Positions 1-12,229 of a stretch of DNA of 64,000 bases are shown piece after piece (positions within the stretch are counted from its first letter, which is position 1; every line of letters begins with the position of its first letter). The DNA is from Apteryx mantelli (lineage: Eukaryota > Chordata > Aves > Apterygiformes > Apterygidae). Under the pieces are notes generated by a model. The model did no database searches. It was given only the letters and a program-made list of their open reading frames with translations, and was not told the DNA's origin. The position numbers and the translations under genes were made by a program. The stretch spans positions 19,798,001 through 19,862,000 of the forward strand of contig NC_089981.1 of NCBI RefSeq assembly GCF_036417845.1, read 5' to 3'.

Positions 1-1450
1 TTATCAGTAGTTTCTTACCAAGATCCTTTATTTTCCTACCTCACATTGGTGCTCCTGCAGTTCTTCACAGTTCTCCTCCGTCCCAGTGAAACTACAGGCA
101 GGTAGGATCATCAGCCAGGTGCTGACAGAGGATTTTGTCCAGGATAACTTTGTAGTTATCCCGTTCTTCTCAGAGACATATGAGGACAGTCAACACATCG
201 CCATCCAGCATCTCTTTGTCTCAGAAATTCACTCACGTTTGCTCCGTTCAGTGGTCTCCCCGAGCTATTGGCAGACCCCCGCTCAGTGAGGACTGAGCGG
301 AAGTCCAAATATAGGCTCTGTCGGTCTCTGTGAAACCAGAATGATGTCCCACTCATCCCATACTCATGGGATAAGTTATCAGAGGTTCTCCAGGGCACCT
401 GGTAAACAGAGCGAGCTTCCCCTGAGGACCTGGGCTTGCATCACGCAGAGATTTCTCTCTGCAGGTTATGTTTTGGCAAATCCCCCAAACATATCAGAAA
501 TAATGCCTGCAGACGATAAGTCATTATACTGATGCACTTAACTTTGCAGGGAAGAACTAAACACAAGACAATGCATTTCTGTGGAAGGATGTAAATCAGA
601 AGAACAACTTCTTCCTGTGTTTCTGGAGAAACACATACAAGTAACTTCTTACTGCTGGCTCAATTGAAGGAAATCTGTTCATCTCTGTCATGGCCAGTCA
701 CGTTAAATTTACTTTTATTTGTGTAATATTTTTGCTTGAATTGAACATGTATCTGTTAAAGAAAAAGCATAGCAAAATACAGAAATCAATCTGCTACCAT
801 TCTCCCTTCTCCAGTTTGAAGACAACTTGCAGTTTCATATTGTTCTTTCTCCCACGGCATTGTGCGGCAGGTTTTTCCTCGGGTTGGGTGCCATATCAGC
901 TGCTTTACTCAGTCTTTTCAAGGACTCAGGCTAGCTTTGGACACCTCTGCAGGACATATCACTCATCAGAAGCACCTGTTTCTCACTGTACAGGATTAAG
1001 GACACCTGGACAACAAGGCCAGACCTACAGAAACAACTTTTCAACACCTGCAGTTAGGCGGGTGAATCCCAACCAGGACACTCTTTTACCAAGTCTCTGA
1101 GTTCACACTCAGTGAGTTTACATCTGTTGTTACTAAGTCTTTCCTTCTGGGATTTACCTCCAACTCTGGAGGTAACACCTACCTCTGGGCTAGTTTACCT
1201 GAGGTTCCCTCTGCTCACAAGAAAAGGTGTCCAACCTAAAACATGCCACGTGCCACCATTAAGACATGTTCAGGAGCTGCTCTGCTGCACTCATGCCACT
1301 AGAGAGCAGTGGTGGTATTTTAAGGATGCTTGGAAAATCCCAGGACGTCTCATTCAACATGTTGGCTAGTTTAGCATTACTGTCTCCACATCACACACTA
1401 TCCATGGAGCCTGCACAAAGGTCCTGGCTCTTCAGCCCCTTCGTAGGTGA

Positions 1451-2345
1451 TCACTGAATCAGACTAATCACGGACTCGGGTGGGAAGGGACCTCAGGAGG
1501 CCTCTAGTCCAACCTCCTCCTTAATGCAGGTTCAACACTGAATTCACATCACATTGCGCAGGGCCTTCTCCAGTCAAGGCTTGAAAAATCTCCAAGGATG
1601 GAGGCTGCACAGCCTTGCTGGACCCTCTTCCAGTGCCCGACTGTCCTCTGGGGTGAAAAACGGTCTTCTATACAATCATACCTCCCCATTTCGGTTTATG
1701 ACCGCTGTCCCTCATCTCTCTGCTGTGCGCCTCAGCAGAGCCTGGCTTTGGCTTCTTGATAACCGGCGTGTAGGCACTGTGAGGCTGCTCTTAGGTCCTC
1801 CCAAGGCCTTCTCGTCTCCAGGCTAAGTAAGCACTTTTCCCTCAGCTTCTTCTCACAGGTGGCCCCCAACTGTCTTGGGGGTCCCTGCTAGACTTGCTCG
1901 GGTTTGTTGACACCGTTCTTGCTGTGGGAGGCCAAACCTGGAGGGGGTACCCAAACATGGCCTAAGAAGTGCCAAGTAAAGGGGGATAAGCACAGCCCTC
2001 CACATCCTGGCTGTGCTCCTGTGCACGTGGCCCAGGATGCTCTAGGCTCCACTCGCTGCCAGGGCACACTGCTGGCTCAGGCTTGCCTGCCAGGACTGCA
2101 GGTCTCCCAGCAGAGATGCTCCCCAGCGCACACCAGTCTGTCACAGGCACAGCACTTATCATTTGTCCCCGCTGAAGTTCATGAGGTTCCTGGCGGCCCA
2201 TTCCCCCAGCCTGCCCAGGTCCCTCTGCACAGCCACCCTGCCCACAAGCATATCAGCTGGTCCAGCCCCACAGTTTGGCATCACCCACACACTTGACGAG
2301 GGTGCACTCCATCTCCTCCATGCATTAACAAAAACCTAAAACAGG
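1451..2345 (-). mobile_element. CR1 LINE 3' fragment, unit A
   Basis: Reads as the reverse complement of an avian CR1 tail. The 3' end (ccttcccacccgagtccgtg in element orientation) is at the left. The sequence continues leftward in the element through the segments that encode the end of the reverse transcriptase, up to the part equivalent to 'ttcatgaggttcctggcggc'. No intact ORF remains. It is 5'-truncated, as most CR1 copies are. Confidence 0.85.
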
Positions 2346-2389
2346 ACAGCTCCAGGACAAAGCTTCAGGAAGCAGCGAGGGCCAGCTGG

Positions 2390-2720
2390 GACCTCAGCAC
2401 AGGCAGGACCCTCCCCATGGGGACACAGACCCACAGGCACAGAGCCAGCAGGCAGAGCCTGGGGCTGGCAACAGGCTCCCTTGACAGCCCCAGGCATGGC
2501 AAGCAAGGAGCCAGGTCTGGGGCCCATCCAGAGGCGACCTATGGTGCAGGTCTGAGGTCCACCCAGGAGGCAGAGACCAGGCTGGAGACAAGCACACCTA
2601 CAGCATAGCTCAGGAAGAGGCTGAAGGCCCTGGGCTGAGCTTAAACAGGGCTCCTGGGCCATGGGCAGGGTGGTGTGAGTGGGGCTCCAGGTGAGGCTCC
2701 TCAGGGCTATTATGCCCCCT
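2390..2720. repeat. Dispersed repeat, copy 1 of unit A
   Basis: Shares a colinear series of blocks with 6355-6690: 'ggtctgaggtccacccagga', 'gctgaaggccctgggctgag', 'cttaaacagggctcctgggc', 'ccaggtgaggctcctcaggg'. Both copies have the same orientation and are roughly 75-80 percent alike. The family was not recognised. Equivalent copies occur at about 16660-17010 and 61454-61784. Confidence 0.6.
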
Positions 2721-3009
2721 TGCTGCCCTCAGGGCACTAAAATGCACAATGAATGCCATCCCAGGAGGGATAGAGAAGGCATTAAACAGGAACATTTTGA
2801 CCAGTTCAGAAAGCAATGTTTTTTGTCGGACGTGGAAGTATACCATCTTGGCACATACACTTGGACCTTTTCATCTGCATTATGAAAAGGCACCTTTCAT
2901 TTAAAGATTGATCTTTATTTTAAATGGCTTAAGTAAATTGCAAATAAATAAACTTCATGCTGCGTCCAATAGAAATGCACTTTTCAGTGTTTCATCTTTA
3001 TTCCGCGCG

Positions 3010-3040
3010 CACACACACACACACGCATATATATATACAT
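3010..3040. repeat. (CA)n/(TA)n microsatellite
   Basis: About seven CA units followed by TA steps. Unit B has a slightly different run at 17299-17330, whereas unit E (62074-62104) has the same length as here. Confidence 0.9.
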
Positions 3041-4716
3041 ATAAAGAGAGGCAAATGTACATATGTATATGTGTACAGATGGAAAGGAACCAAGTCTCTA
3101 GCATTCTTCCCACCACCCTGAGGATAACCTAAGGCAGAACAGACCTTGCAATCAAAACTGAGGTCGCTGGGACACTTGCAAAGCAGAGGTATTGGTCCAG
3201 CATCACAGAGTCCACCATTCCCCAGCAATGTGCTCCTCTATCACACAGAAGTGAAAACAAGGCGATAATCATGTCCCTGAGCACAGTAAGCTTAACTGAA
3301 AGGACCATCCTTTCAAAACACACAGGAACCTTTTTGTTTTTGTTTTTTTTAAAGCAATGCATAGTGCCAGGATAACTCTCTTCTCCCAGGGAGAGGATTT
3401 GGGACAAAAGAGGTTCCTCGTGGTCAGAGGACAGTGGGGCAAGCAGACCAAAAGAACTTTGGGTTTCCATGAGAAATTGCGCCAGTGAAAAGCTGAAGAT
3501 CAGGGTAGCTCTGCAGCTGCTTGGCCCAGCATGTGTTTGGTGGGGTGCCTCTACCCTGCGCAACAGGCAGGGTAAGGCAACACTGAAGCTGCCCACTCAA
3601 AGGAAGAGAAGGCAGAAATTCTACTCCTACTCTTGATTTCTTATTCCAAATGGCAAGGAGGGCTTCATCGCCTGTAACAGGGAAGCTCCCAACTGGTGAT
3701 CAGCCTGTGACTGTGCAGCGATGTTGCTGGGGCAGCTGGCTGAGCCCTCAAGCCGCAGGAGAGCATCTGCCAGGCTGCACTGGTCCTAGGTCAGGGGATG
3801 GCTTGGGTGATCTCTCAAGGTCTCCACTAGCACAGATTTTCTAAACTGTAAGTTGAGACCGATTGCGAACTCACAAGGAACAACATGAATAACCGCGAGC
3901 CTTGAGTTGGGACTGCCATCTTCCCCGCTCTCGCCTGGAAAGAGCACAGTGATGGACACCAAAGGCTCCAGTCCTGAAAGCTTTTCTCTGTAGGAGTGCA
4001 AAGATACCGATGTGGAACAAGCAAACTAGGTGGCTGGGGGAGTCGAGCCGCGCTGGGTGAGGGAGGGCTTGAACACACCTTTAGCGCCCATCACAGCAGT
4101 CTTGCAGGGCAAACGCCTTCTACCAGCCCGTGTCTCCACTCCAGGTAGATTTCACACCTTCTTGGAGTCCACAGATCCCTCAGGCTCTCCAGAGACCTTG
4201 GAAAGGCTTCCTCTTTTCCTGGAGCTTCAAGTCTGCTTCCCTGCCACCCCCCAGCCAGCTCCCCCTGAGCCAGCTGTCTCCCCAGTCCCTCCCAGAGCCA
4301 GCAGCCCCCCTTCCTTCCTCCAGAGCCTCTCCCCGGGCAGGCAGGCACCTCTCTCCCCAATATATGACCTTTTTCTAAACATCATTTATCATATCTGGAC
4401 ACCATCTGACAAGGAGACATTTTGACCACCCAGCACAGCATAGCTGATTTGAACTCTGCAGTAAGAAAGGAAGTGGCAAGCAACTAATGCCTGAACGGAG
4501 CTGGATTAGCTCCTGAAAAGAAGGATTTGCTAGAGCTGCCCACAAGGACTAAAGGTGATTCAGAAGTCTTTCCAGTCCTACATCACATTTCTACAGAAAA
4601 GCGATCGCCAGCCCCATGAGATTATCTCCTAGGACTACCAGGGCATGGCTACCGAGCTATCTAACACTAGCCCCTCTGCTGGCTTTTTCTTTCTTCACTC
4701 AGGCTGGGAAGAAAGG

Positions 4717-5350
4717 ATGGTAGAAAACTGCACAGAAGCAATAGAGTTCATTCTTGAGGGGTTTTCAGACTGCCTGGAACTGCAGATTCCCCTTCTCTTG
4801 GTTTTCCTGGTGAGCTACGTCATCACATTAGTGGGGAATCTCAGGATGATCTTTCTAATTGGGGTTGACCCTCAACTTCACACCCCCACGTACTTCTTCC
4901 TCAGTCACCTGTCCCTTGTAGACCTCTGCTGCTCCTCCGTGGTCACCCCCCAGGTGCTGGCCAATTTCTTTGCTCAGCAGAAAGCCATTTCACTTCTGCA
5001 GTGAGCCACACACATGTGGTTCTTCAGCCTCTTTGTGCCTACCGAGTGTCACCTCCTGGCAGCAATGGCCTAGGACCACTATGTGGCCAATACGTGGCCA
5101 TTTCCAAACCGCTGCTCTACGCTGTCATCATGTACCCAAAATCTGTGCCCGGCTGATAGCTGGCCCTTACATGGTGGGGATCGTGAATGCCGTGACACAT
5201 AGCAGCCTTGCTTCCAGCTACGCTTCTGCAAGCCCAGTGTGATCAATCACTTCTTCTGCGATATCCCCACAGTGATCCCCTGCTCCTCCTCACACACACG
5301 CACCAACAAGCTGGTGCTTTTCACCCTGTCCTTCGTACTTATGTACTGGC
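4717..5350 (+). pseudogene. Olfactory receptor pseudogene, unit A
   Basis: This was a class II odorant receptor, a seven-helix GPCR. The start at [11 protein letters not shown] is preceded by a pyrimidine-rich splice acceptor ending at 4702, as is usual for OR coding exons. Visible motifs are an NCT glycosylation site, GN in helix 1 (here GNLRM), [13 protein letters not shown], and a degraded MAYDRY box. A TGA at 5002-5004 replaces the conserved helix-3 cysteine region and a TAG replaces the tyrosine of MAYDRY. Further frame changes follow. An 11-base duplication (aatacgtggcc, near 5089-5099) is private to this copy relative to B. Similarity to ORs ends after helix 5 (LVLFTLSFVLMYW), so helices 6-7 are missing. 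It is a non-functional host gene remnant. Confidence 0.9.
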
Positions 5351-8300
5351 CTATGTACTGGAGAAACCCACATGTCCCACAGACTCCCCCGGAAGAGTCG
5401 AAGCCCCTAGGATAGATGAGGCCTTTAGCAGCTATGTACAAAGACAAACGCAAAATTATTTCATACACGGTAAGGCAGAAAAGGGGGAGCACAGCCAGAG
5501 CTAGACACGAGCCTCTCCTCAACCAACCCAGGCTCCCACGATATCTAAAGGACTTCTCAAGTTTTTATTTGATTTTCTATGGAGTGAAAAACAGGCAAAG
5601 ATGAAGCATCTGATTAGCAAATGCCAACAAATGCATATAAACTGCACGTGTAGTGAGAACACTTCTTTAAGGAGACCAAATGAGAGGCCTTGTCTAGCAG
5701 CAGGCAGAGGGAAGAGTTGAAGCTTGACCCACTGGAAGCCTCTTGGCTGGCCTGAACTCCAAGCTCTCATCACCTAGGCTACGCTACCCTAAATCTATTT
5801 CTGCCACAAATGACACTGCTCTGCTTCCCAAAACAAGAAGCTCACTCTGGGGACCAGCCAGCCAGCCTTCCAGGAGTCATCAGCTTAACAAGCCCTTCTG
5901 GGCATTAGGAAGAAAGTCCCTAATGACCCTGAAACCTTCTTGGAGAGCTCACACTCACCTTACCTCATTCTTCCTAACAAGCCACTGCGGGACAACCTCA
6001 GAGAGACTATCAAGAAGGAAACTTTCTTCTTTGTTAATGGCAACGAGCACTTCTAAAGCTGTTTGGTTTGTCACAACTACCTCGGCCCTGAAGCCTGTGG
6101 TTAGGGAGCTTATGGGTCAGTACGTTCGCATATGCCTCGCCAGTCCTCCACTCCTTTGGTACGGAGGTTACCACCAGAGGTCCAAGCCCAGGCAGCTTGC
6201 CAGCAGCAGCTGAGAAGGCAGCTTCCCCTGGCCACCAAGGGTTGGCAGAAGCCACTTAGCACCTTGCAGCAGGAGCTTGGGGCCTCACAGAGGCTACAGC
6301 ATGGAGAGCTAGAAAACTCAGCATGAAGGAGACCCCCAACACACTAGAAGCAAGCATCAGGGGCCAGTAATAGGGCCCATCAGCAGCCCCAGGCACCACA
6401 AGTGAAGAAGCAGGTCCGGAGTCCATCCAGGGCCTCCCATCAGGAGCAAAAGGAGACCAGGCAGGTCCAGAGACCAGCCACAATGTATGTTCCAAGGGTC
6501 CATCTAGGAGGGAAGCCACCTGCAGTGCAGGGCTGAGGTCCATCCAAGAGACAGGGGAGGAGCCAGTCACGCCTACAAAACATCTCAGAGAAGGGCTGAA
6601 ACCCCTGGGCTGAGCTTAAATGAGGTCCTAGGCTATGGGCTGGGTGGAGGTCCAGGTGAGGCTCTTCAGGGCCATCAAGGCCTATTATTGCTTTCAGGGC
6701 CCTGACTCAAACAGTGCTACTACCCCAGCTCATGGATGCTAACTGCGCTGGTGGTTCTTAGTTGCTTTCTGCTGCTTGAGGGACTGAAGTCTGTGAGGTG
6801 GCCTCCTCCACGGCCAGCTCTATCAGTAAAAGCAGGCCTTGATGTGCAGCAATGCTAGGCTTTTCCCACCTGCGATTCTTGCCCCTCCCTCTTCAATGCA
6901 TGTCAAACCATAGTCCTCTCCAACACAGGGCTGACTGCTGGTGCAGCCTTGCATCTCTCTGAGATGTGCAGCTGCTTAACCACACTTCAAATGGATGTGG
7001 TATTAAATTGGTTAACATGTTAAAAAAATGCTGAATGATGCGAAAGCACTACTAGTCCAAGTGAATTCAGCTATTCATGCAGGCCCACATCTTGGCAGGC
7101 TTCAGGGAGTCACTAACCTCCCACCTCAGACTCAAAGGGGACATTAGCACATGGTTTCTCTTAGAGAACTTCATGGCATTGCAGCGTCTGCCTGAGTCAG
7201 CAGAGATTACGTAGTCCCTTCAAGTTGGGTCATAAGGCCCTACCCAGATGTCAAGGTAGCACGTGTCCAGCTGAGGCACACGCTTGGTGCACGGGCAGCG
7301 CTGCCTGGGGCAGGTGACATTCCCCTGTCCGTGAGGCAGGGGCTGCCAGCGATGCCTCTGTCGGCCTCGGCAAGGATGCAGGTGAGCCCTCAAGCTCTGC
7401 CGGGGTAATGGGGACCAGTTCCCCCAGCAGCTGCATGGGGAGGGCCCGCCAGCATTCAGGACACCCAGGTTGGCACCTGAGTCCAGAGTGATGCCTGCAC
7501 CACCACAGCCAAGGGACGGAGAAGGAAAAGGGAAGTGGTGTGAGCCTTGCAGGGGGACAAACAACCATCCCCTCAGTTTCTCTGCTTGACAATTTTAAAA
7601 AGCCTTGATTTCCTTGGTGGTGATTGAGGTCAGCACATGATTTCCAGCTCTGTGTTCTGTAGCAGGGGTGTATGGCGCATGCTCCAGGACCACTCCGCAA
7701 TGTGATCCAGAGCTAACCAGCGTGGGCATGGGCAGAGTCATGAAACACAGAGCACAAGGCAGCGACCTGCACCCCAAGGGGCTCTCAAAGAAGCCACGCA
7801 CAAGAAGGTGCTGGGCAGGAAGATGGCAAGTGAAAGTCAGCATACCTATAAAGAAAGCAGTGCGCAGGAGGAAATAAAGAACGTCATTAACTTCAGCTCA
7901 GAACCCCTTTTTTTGTACTCGGCCACGGTTTCATATCCCGTGCTGAGCGCAGGAAATGGAAAAAGTGCCTCTGACCCTCAGTATAATCTAGAGAAGAAAA
8001 CTTACTTTAAGGGAAGACTCAGAATATGAATTTGAACAACTCATTTAACATGTTCTTTATACATACAGAAGAGTATAGTCAGTCCAAGGATATGAAGTTA
8101 TACCTTTAATATCCTAGGAGGGTAGTGGTGGTCAACAAATCAGGTAGCACAACACTTCATGATTCAGCCTCAAACTATTCAGATATAGAAATGTAACATA
8201 AGCTTGTTCATCATTCATTGAAGTTTACATTTTATCACAGCTTTTAAATAGTCTTCATTGAACACTGTACATTCAAACTCCCGTTCACTCAGCATAGGCA

Positions 8301-8804
8301 TTCTGGAAACATGGTGAGACTGCGTGACAAAAATGGAAAATAGAAACAAATAGTTTTGGCTAACAGAAAAAGGAGATGGTCCGAAGCAGCTGAAAAAGCT
8401 TTGAGGGGAATTTCAACGTTCCTATACTTTAAGAGGGCCTGTGAGAAGACATTTCACTCATAAAGCCTGTGTTCCTGGAGGACTCTCTTTTATTTTTTCC
8501 TGCTCTTATAATCTCCTCGAATTCATTTCACCATTTTCTTCTCTTACTGCCCCTCTATCCTTTGGATTGACTATGTTACGCACTGTTCTCTGCTGTTGCC
8601 ACACATGTGCGTACCTGCCAGCATGTGATGCCCTCTCCTCTCCCATCGGTGTTGTGACCTCCTGGTGCTATACTAGAAACACTATCATTGCAGATTACTG
8701 GGGAAGTGGTCAGTGTAGGTGTTCACTAGCATGGTCAAGGGGAATAAAAATCTTCCTGGGTCACTAGGATAATGAGTCTCTTCCTTTCAGCTCTGTCATT
8801 AAGA
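5351..8804. other. No gene recognised between OR pseudogene and CR1 (unit A)
   Basis: Several frames of 100-156 residues exist but none resembles a known family, and they change between copies A and B. The interval holds the second copy of the dispersed repeat. From about 7333 onward it becomes nearly identical to unit B (21195 onward). The equivalent in B is 19616-22666. Confidence 0.5.
6355..6690. repeat. Dispersed repeat, copy 2 of unit A
   Basis: Partner of 2390-2720, with the same order of blocks (ggtctg/ggctgaggtccatccaag, gctgaaacccctgggctgag, cttaaatgaggtcctaggct). It lies downstream of the OR pseudogene. The unit B equivalent at about 20640-20900 is shortened on its right. Confidence 0.6.
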
Positions 8805-9797
8805 GCAGCACAAAGTCCAGCCGGAGGCCAGTCACTAGTGGTGTTCCCTGGGGTAGACACTGGGGCCAATACTGTTTGACGACTTCATTAGTGACCTGGA
8901 TGATGGGACCAAAGTCACTCTCAGCAAATCTGCAGATGGTGCAAAAGTGGGAGGAGTGGCTGATACAGCACACGGTTGTGTCGTTATTCAGAGGGGTCTT
9001 GACAGGCTGGAGAAAGGAGCAGAGAGGAAGCTCATGAAGCTCAACAGAGGGAAGTTCACAGTCCTGCCTCTGGGGAGGAATAACCCCATGCACCAGGACA
9101 CGCTGGGGGCTGACCTGCTGGAGAGCAGCTCTGCAGAGAAGGACCTGGGAGTCCTGGTGGACAACAAGTTGAGCATGAACCAGCAATGTGCTCTTGTGGC
9201 AAAGGCGGCCACCAGCCTCCCGGGCTGCATGAGGCAGAGCGTTGCCAGCAGGTCGAGGCAGGTGATCCTTCCCCTCCACTCAGCCCTGGTGAGGCCACAC
9301 GTGGAGTGCTGTGTCCAGGCCTGGGCTCCCCAGTACAAGAGAGACATGGAGCTCCTAGAACGAGTCCAGCAAAGGGCTGTGAAGGTGATTAAGGGACTGG
9401 AGCATCTTTGCTGTGAGGAGAGGCTGAGAGAGCTGGGACTGTTCAGCTTTGAGAAGAGAAAGCTCAAGGCGGATCTTATCAATGTATAGAAATACCTGAT
9501 GCAGGGGGAGGTAGGGAAGATGGAGCCAGACTCTTCTCGGTGGTGCGCAGTGAAAAGACAAAATGAAATACAGGCAATGCTATTTAAACATAACAAAAAG
9601 GTTTTGATGGTGAGGGTGGTCACACACTGGAACAGGGTGCCCAGAGAGGTTGTGGAGTCTGCATCCTTGCAGCTATTCAAAGCCCGACTGCACACAGTCC
9701 TGAGCAACCCACTGTAGCTGATCCTGCTCTAAGCAGAGGGCTTGGACTAGACAGCTGCAGAGGTCCCTTCCAACCTTAACCCTTCTGTGATTTTGTG
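8805..9797 (+). mobile_element. CR1 LINE, 3' end with reverse transcriptase remnant, unit A
   Basis: Encodes the C-terminal part of the CR1 ORF2 protein: VTSGVPWG, then GLDRLEKGAERKLMKLNRGK, ESSSAEKDLGVLVDNKLSMN, QCALVAKAA, SVASRSRQVILPLHSALVRP, and MELLERVQQRAVKVIKGLEH. A later frame gives HWNRVPREVVESASLQLFKA. The endonuclease and the first RT blocks are missing (5' truncation). The element ends with a degraded 3' tail, ccttctgtgattttgtg. It is a dead LINE copy about 1 kb long. Confidence 0.93.
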
Positions 9798-10100
9798 TGC
9801 AGATCCACAGCATCACCATCTCCAGCTCATAAACTCACTTTTTGCCGTTTTGCACAGTGGCAATATATCTATGAGAGTGTGGGGGACAGACTAACTGGAC
9901 GAGAAGCTTGTTCTTCAGACAAGAAAGATGTAGCTGTGTCAGTGGGCACAATCAGTCTGAGAGCTGGCTAATTAATTCTCCAGTCCTAATCTATGAGGTT
10001 TCAAACAGTTTTGGAAGCAGCAGATCTCAGAAACATGCATGAAACATTCTCTTTCCAAAGAAGAAAAACTAAGGAAAACCATATAAAATGAGAATGCCTT
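9798..10100. other. 3' flank of OR gene, unit A
   Basis: AT-leaning sequence between the CR1 end and the OR stop codon, probably including the 3' untranslated region of the minus-strand OR. No other feature was seen. The same applies to 23660-23962. The 3' flank of the unit D OR (left of 54850) is unrelated. Confidence 0.5.
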
Positions 10101-11036
10101 TCAGAAGTACACTTTCCTCCTGATAATATTGATTGTGGCATGCTTCACCTCCTTGTTCCTCAAACTGTAAATCAAGGGATTCAGCATGGGGATTATAATG
10201 CTATAAAAGATGGATGAAATTTTCTTGCTCTCCATTGAGTTCATTGAACTGGGTTGCATGTAATTGAAAGCAGCAGATACGTAGAAGATGGTGATGGCTG
10301 CTAGGTGGGAGGCACAGGTGGAACAGGCTTTGCGCCTGCCTTCAGCAGAGTTCATCCTCATGATGGTCACCGCAATGCGGGCATAGGAGGCGATGATGAG
10401 CAGGATGGTGGTGGTCATGTTGAAGCCCACAAACACAAACATCACAACCTCGTTGAGCCATGTGTCAGTGGAGGAGAGAACAAGCAATGGGGGCCCATCA
10501 CAGTAGAAGTTATTGATGACGTGAGGGCCACAGAAGGAGAGCTGGAGCAAGCCACTCGTGTGTATGATGGCATTCAGCAGCCCTGCAAGGTAGGACCCGG
10601 CAACCAGGCACGTGCAGAGTCCAGGAGACATGACGACCCCGTAGAGCAGGGGGCTGCAGATGGCCACGTAGCGGTCATACGCCATGGCAGCCAGAAGGTA
10701 GATCTCAGCCGTGGCAAAAACACCATAGAAGTTTAACTGCATGAGGCAGCCAGCAAAAGAAATGGCTCTGTGTTTTTCTGAAAGGTCCAACAGCATTTTG
10801 GGGCTGATAGTGCAGGAATAGCAAATGTCTAAGAAGGACAAGTTACTGAGGAAAAAGTACATGGGGGTGTGGAGCTGGGGGCTGACCCTGACCAGCACGA
10901 TGATGCCGAGGTTTCCCACTAGGGTCAGCATGTAGGTGCCCAGGAAGAGGGCGAAGAGGACGGGCTTCAGGTGTGGGTGATCTGTGAGTCCTGCGAGGGT
11001 GAAGTGGGTCACCCTGGTGCAGTTCTCATCCGCCAT
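10101..11036 (-). CDS. Olfactory receptor (class II), unit A, intact
   Basis: Odorant receptor, a seven-helix GPCR expected in the ciliary membrane of olfactory neurons, signalling through G-olf. It has 311 residues, the usual OR length, in one exon. Motifs: NCT glycosylation site (5-7), GN in helix 1 (41-42), LHTPMYFFLSNLSFLD (55-70), conserved cysteines 97 and 179, MAYDRYVAIC (118-127), SFCG (167-170), KACSTCASHL (236-245), PMLNPLIYSLRN (283-294). I chose MADENCT as the start although the frame stays open 34 codons further. A splice acceptor (ctctctgcag|cgac, exon from 11054) lies 18 bases before the ATG, and unit B has a stop in that upstream stretch. Residues 1-245 match the unit D OR closely, while 246-311 belong to another paralogue. 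Subfamily was not assigned; it resembles OR5/8/9-type and chicken COR genes. Confidence 0.95.
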   Translation of the reverse strand: MADENCTRVTHFTLAGLTDHPHLKPVLFALFLGTYMLTLVGNLGIIVLVRVSPQLHTPMYFFLSNLSFLDICYSCTISPKMLLDLSEKHRAISFAGCLMQLNFYGVFATAEIYLLAAMAYDRYVAICSPLLYGVVMSPGLCTCLVAGSYLAGLLNAIIHTSGLLQLSFCGPHVINNFYCDGPPLLVLSSTDTWLNEVVMFVFVGFNMTTTILLIIASYARIAVTIMRMNSAEGRRKACSTCASHLAAITIFYVSAAFNYMQPSSMNSMESKKISSIFYSIIIPMLNPLIYSLRNKEVKHATINIIRRKVYF

Positions 11037-12197
11037 TGGTACTGTCCTTAGTCGCTGCAGAGAGACATGGAAGGAAGAGGGTGAAAACAATGCTGGATGC
11101 AATTTCCACTTCAAAATATCAATGTGAAAAGATGACACTGCCTTTGAGGTTAAATGGAAAAGGAAAAAAGTAAAAGAACTGCTGATTATTCTCTTGCAGT
11201 GACAGTAACCTCTTTGGAAGAAAAAACTCAGCAGTTCTTAGAAAGTCTTTTCCATAAGCATCCAACAAAGAAAGCAGGGTGTCACAACCTGTTCTGTGAC
11301 CCCTGATTCCCTTCCAGGCACAAATCCAGTATCTACATGCAGATTTTGGGGGGCTCATGAGATGTTTCATAAATATAATGATGACAGCTGCGGACCATGC
11401 ACCCTTATTCATGTTTTCCTGTATTTTGATGCAGCAGCTACAGTGCCTAAGCAGATCCCTCTCAAGGCTCCAGGTAATACAAGGTCCTATCACAAAGCGG
11501 AAGGGTATCTTGGAACTTAAAGTTCTGGGGAAAGGTGGCTGTGCTTTCAGGGTGGAAACTGGCCTCTCTTTATCTGTTTACAGACTAGGCAGAGTCTTTC
11601 CTTCTGCTCTTGTTTCCTTCATTAGAAGTGAGATTCATTGGACTACCACGCTATAGACAAGCTAGAGCCAAAGTGGCCCTCTGGCTTTCCTGGCAGTGTA
11701 GAGGATTGGCTCTTCTGACCTATTATGAACTATTTCTCTTAGATTAAGAAGACTTATCCTCTGAGGGTAGCTTGACTATGGGAGAGGTTTAAATGAAAAG
11801 CTCGGGCTTTGAGGCTTGTTCCGTAGATGTCGAAAAGGTGACCAAGGCCAGCTGCCTCCCTGCACACCATCGTGCACGCCAAACAACTCCTTCAGCTAGA
11901 CACTCACTTTTAACCTTTTGACGCAAGACCTTTTGACAAAGGTTGCCAAGGTGGGTAAATCTTAAGGCAAATCTCCCCTTAATCATTTCCTTTCCAGTTC
12001 AGGGGTTTGGTCTCTTTTGCACAGCTGATGTGAAAGTGCTCAAGCAGACATCTAAAATATCTGTTGTTACGTTAGAAGTCCAGAACCAACTGTTATTAAA
12101 TAATATAGATGTGATGAAACATATCTAAGTAGAAACTTCTATGCTCAGTCAAGCGAGACTACTCTCAGCTTAATTACAGAAGGGTATACTACTTCTC

Positions 12198-12229
<32 letters not shown>

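Larger units (their letters stand above)
2346..4650. other. No gene recognised (units A and E); internal repeat and microsatellite
   Basis: No protein family was recognised. Positions 2390-2720 resemble 6355-6690 (see the repeat entries). A CA run followed by TA steps lies at 3010-3040. A minus-strand frame of 155 residues at 3129-3596 is not kept in unit B, so it is probably not coding. The same holds for 61410-63714. Confidence 0.6.

Noticed and set aside
3129-3596. 155-residue minus-strand frame in units A and E
   Set aside because: Unit B has a shifted beginning and different residues there, and no family resemblance was found.
8988-9707. 239-residue minus-strand frame over the CR1
   Set aside because: Antisense shadow of the CR1 reverse transcriptase. 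The plus strand carries the recognisable protein.
10305-10736. 143-residue plus-strand frame within the OR gene, present in all copies
   Set aside because: Antisense of the conserved OR coding sequence; its conservation is explained by the OR.
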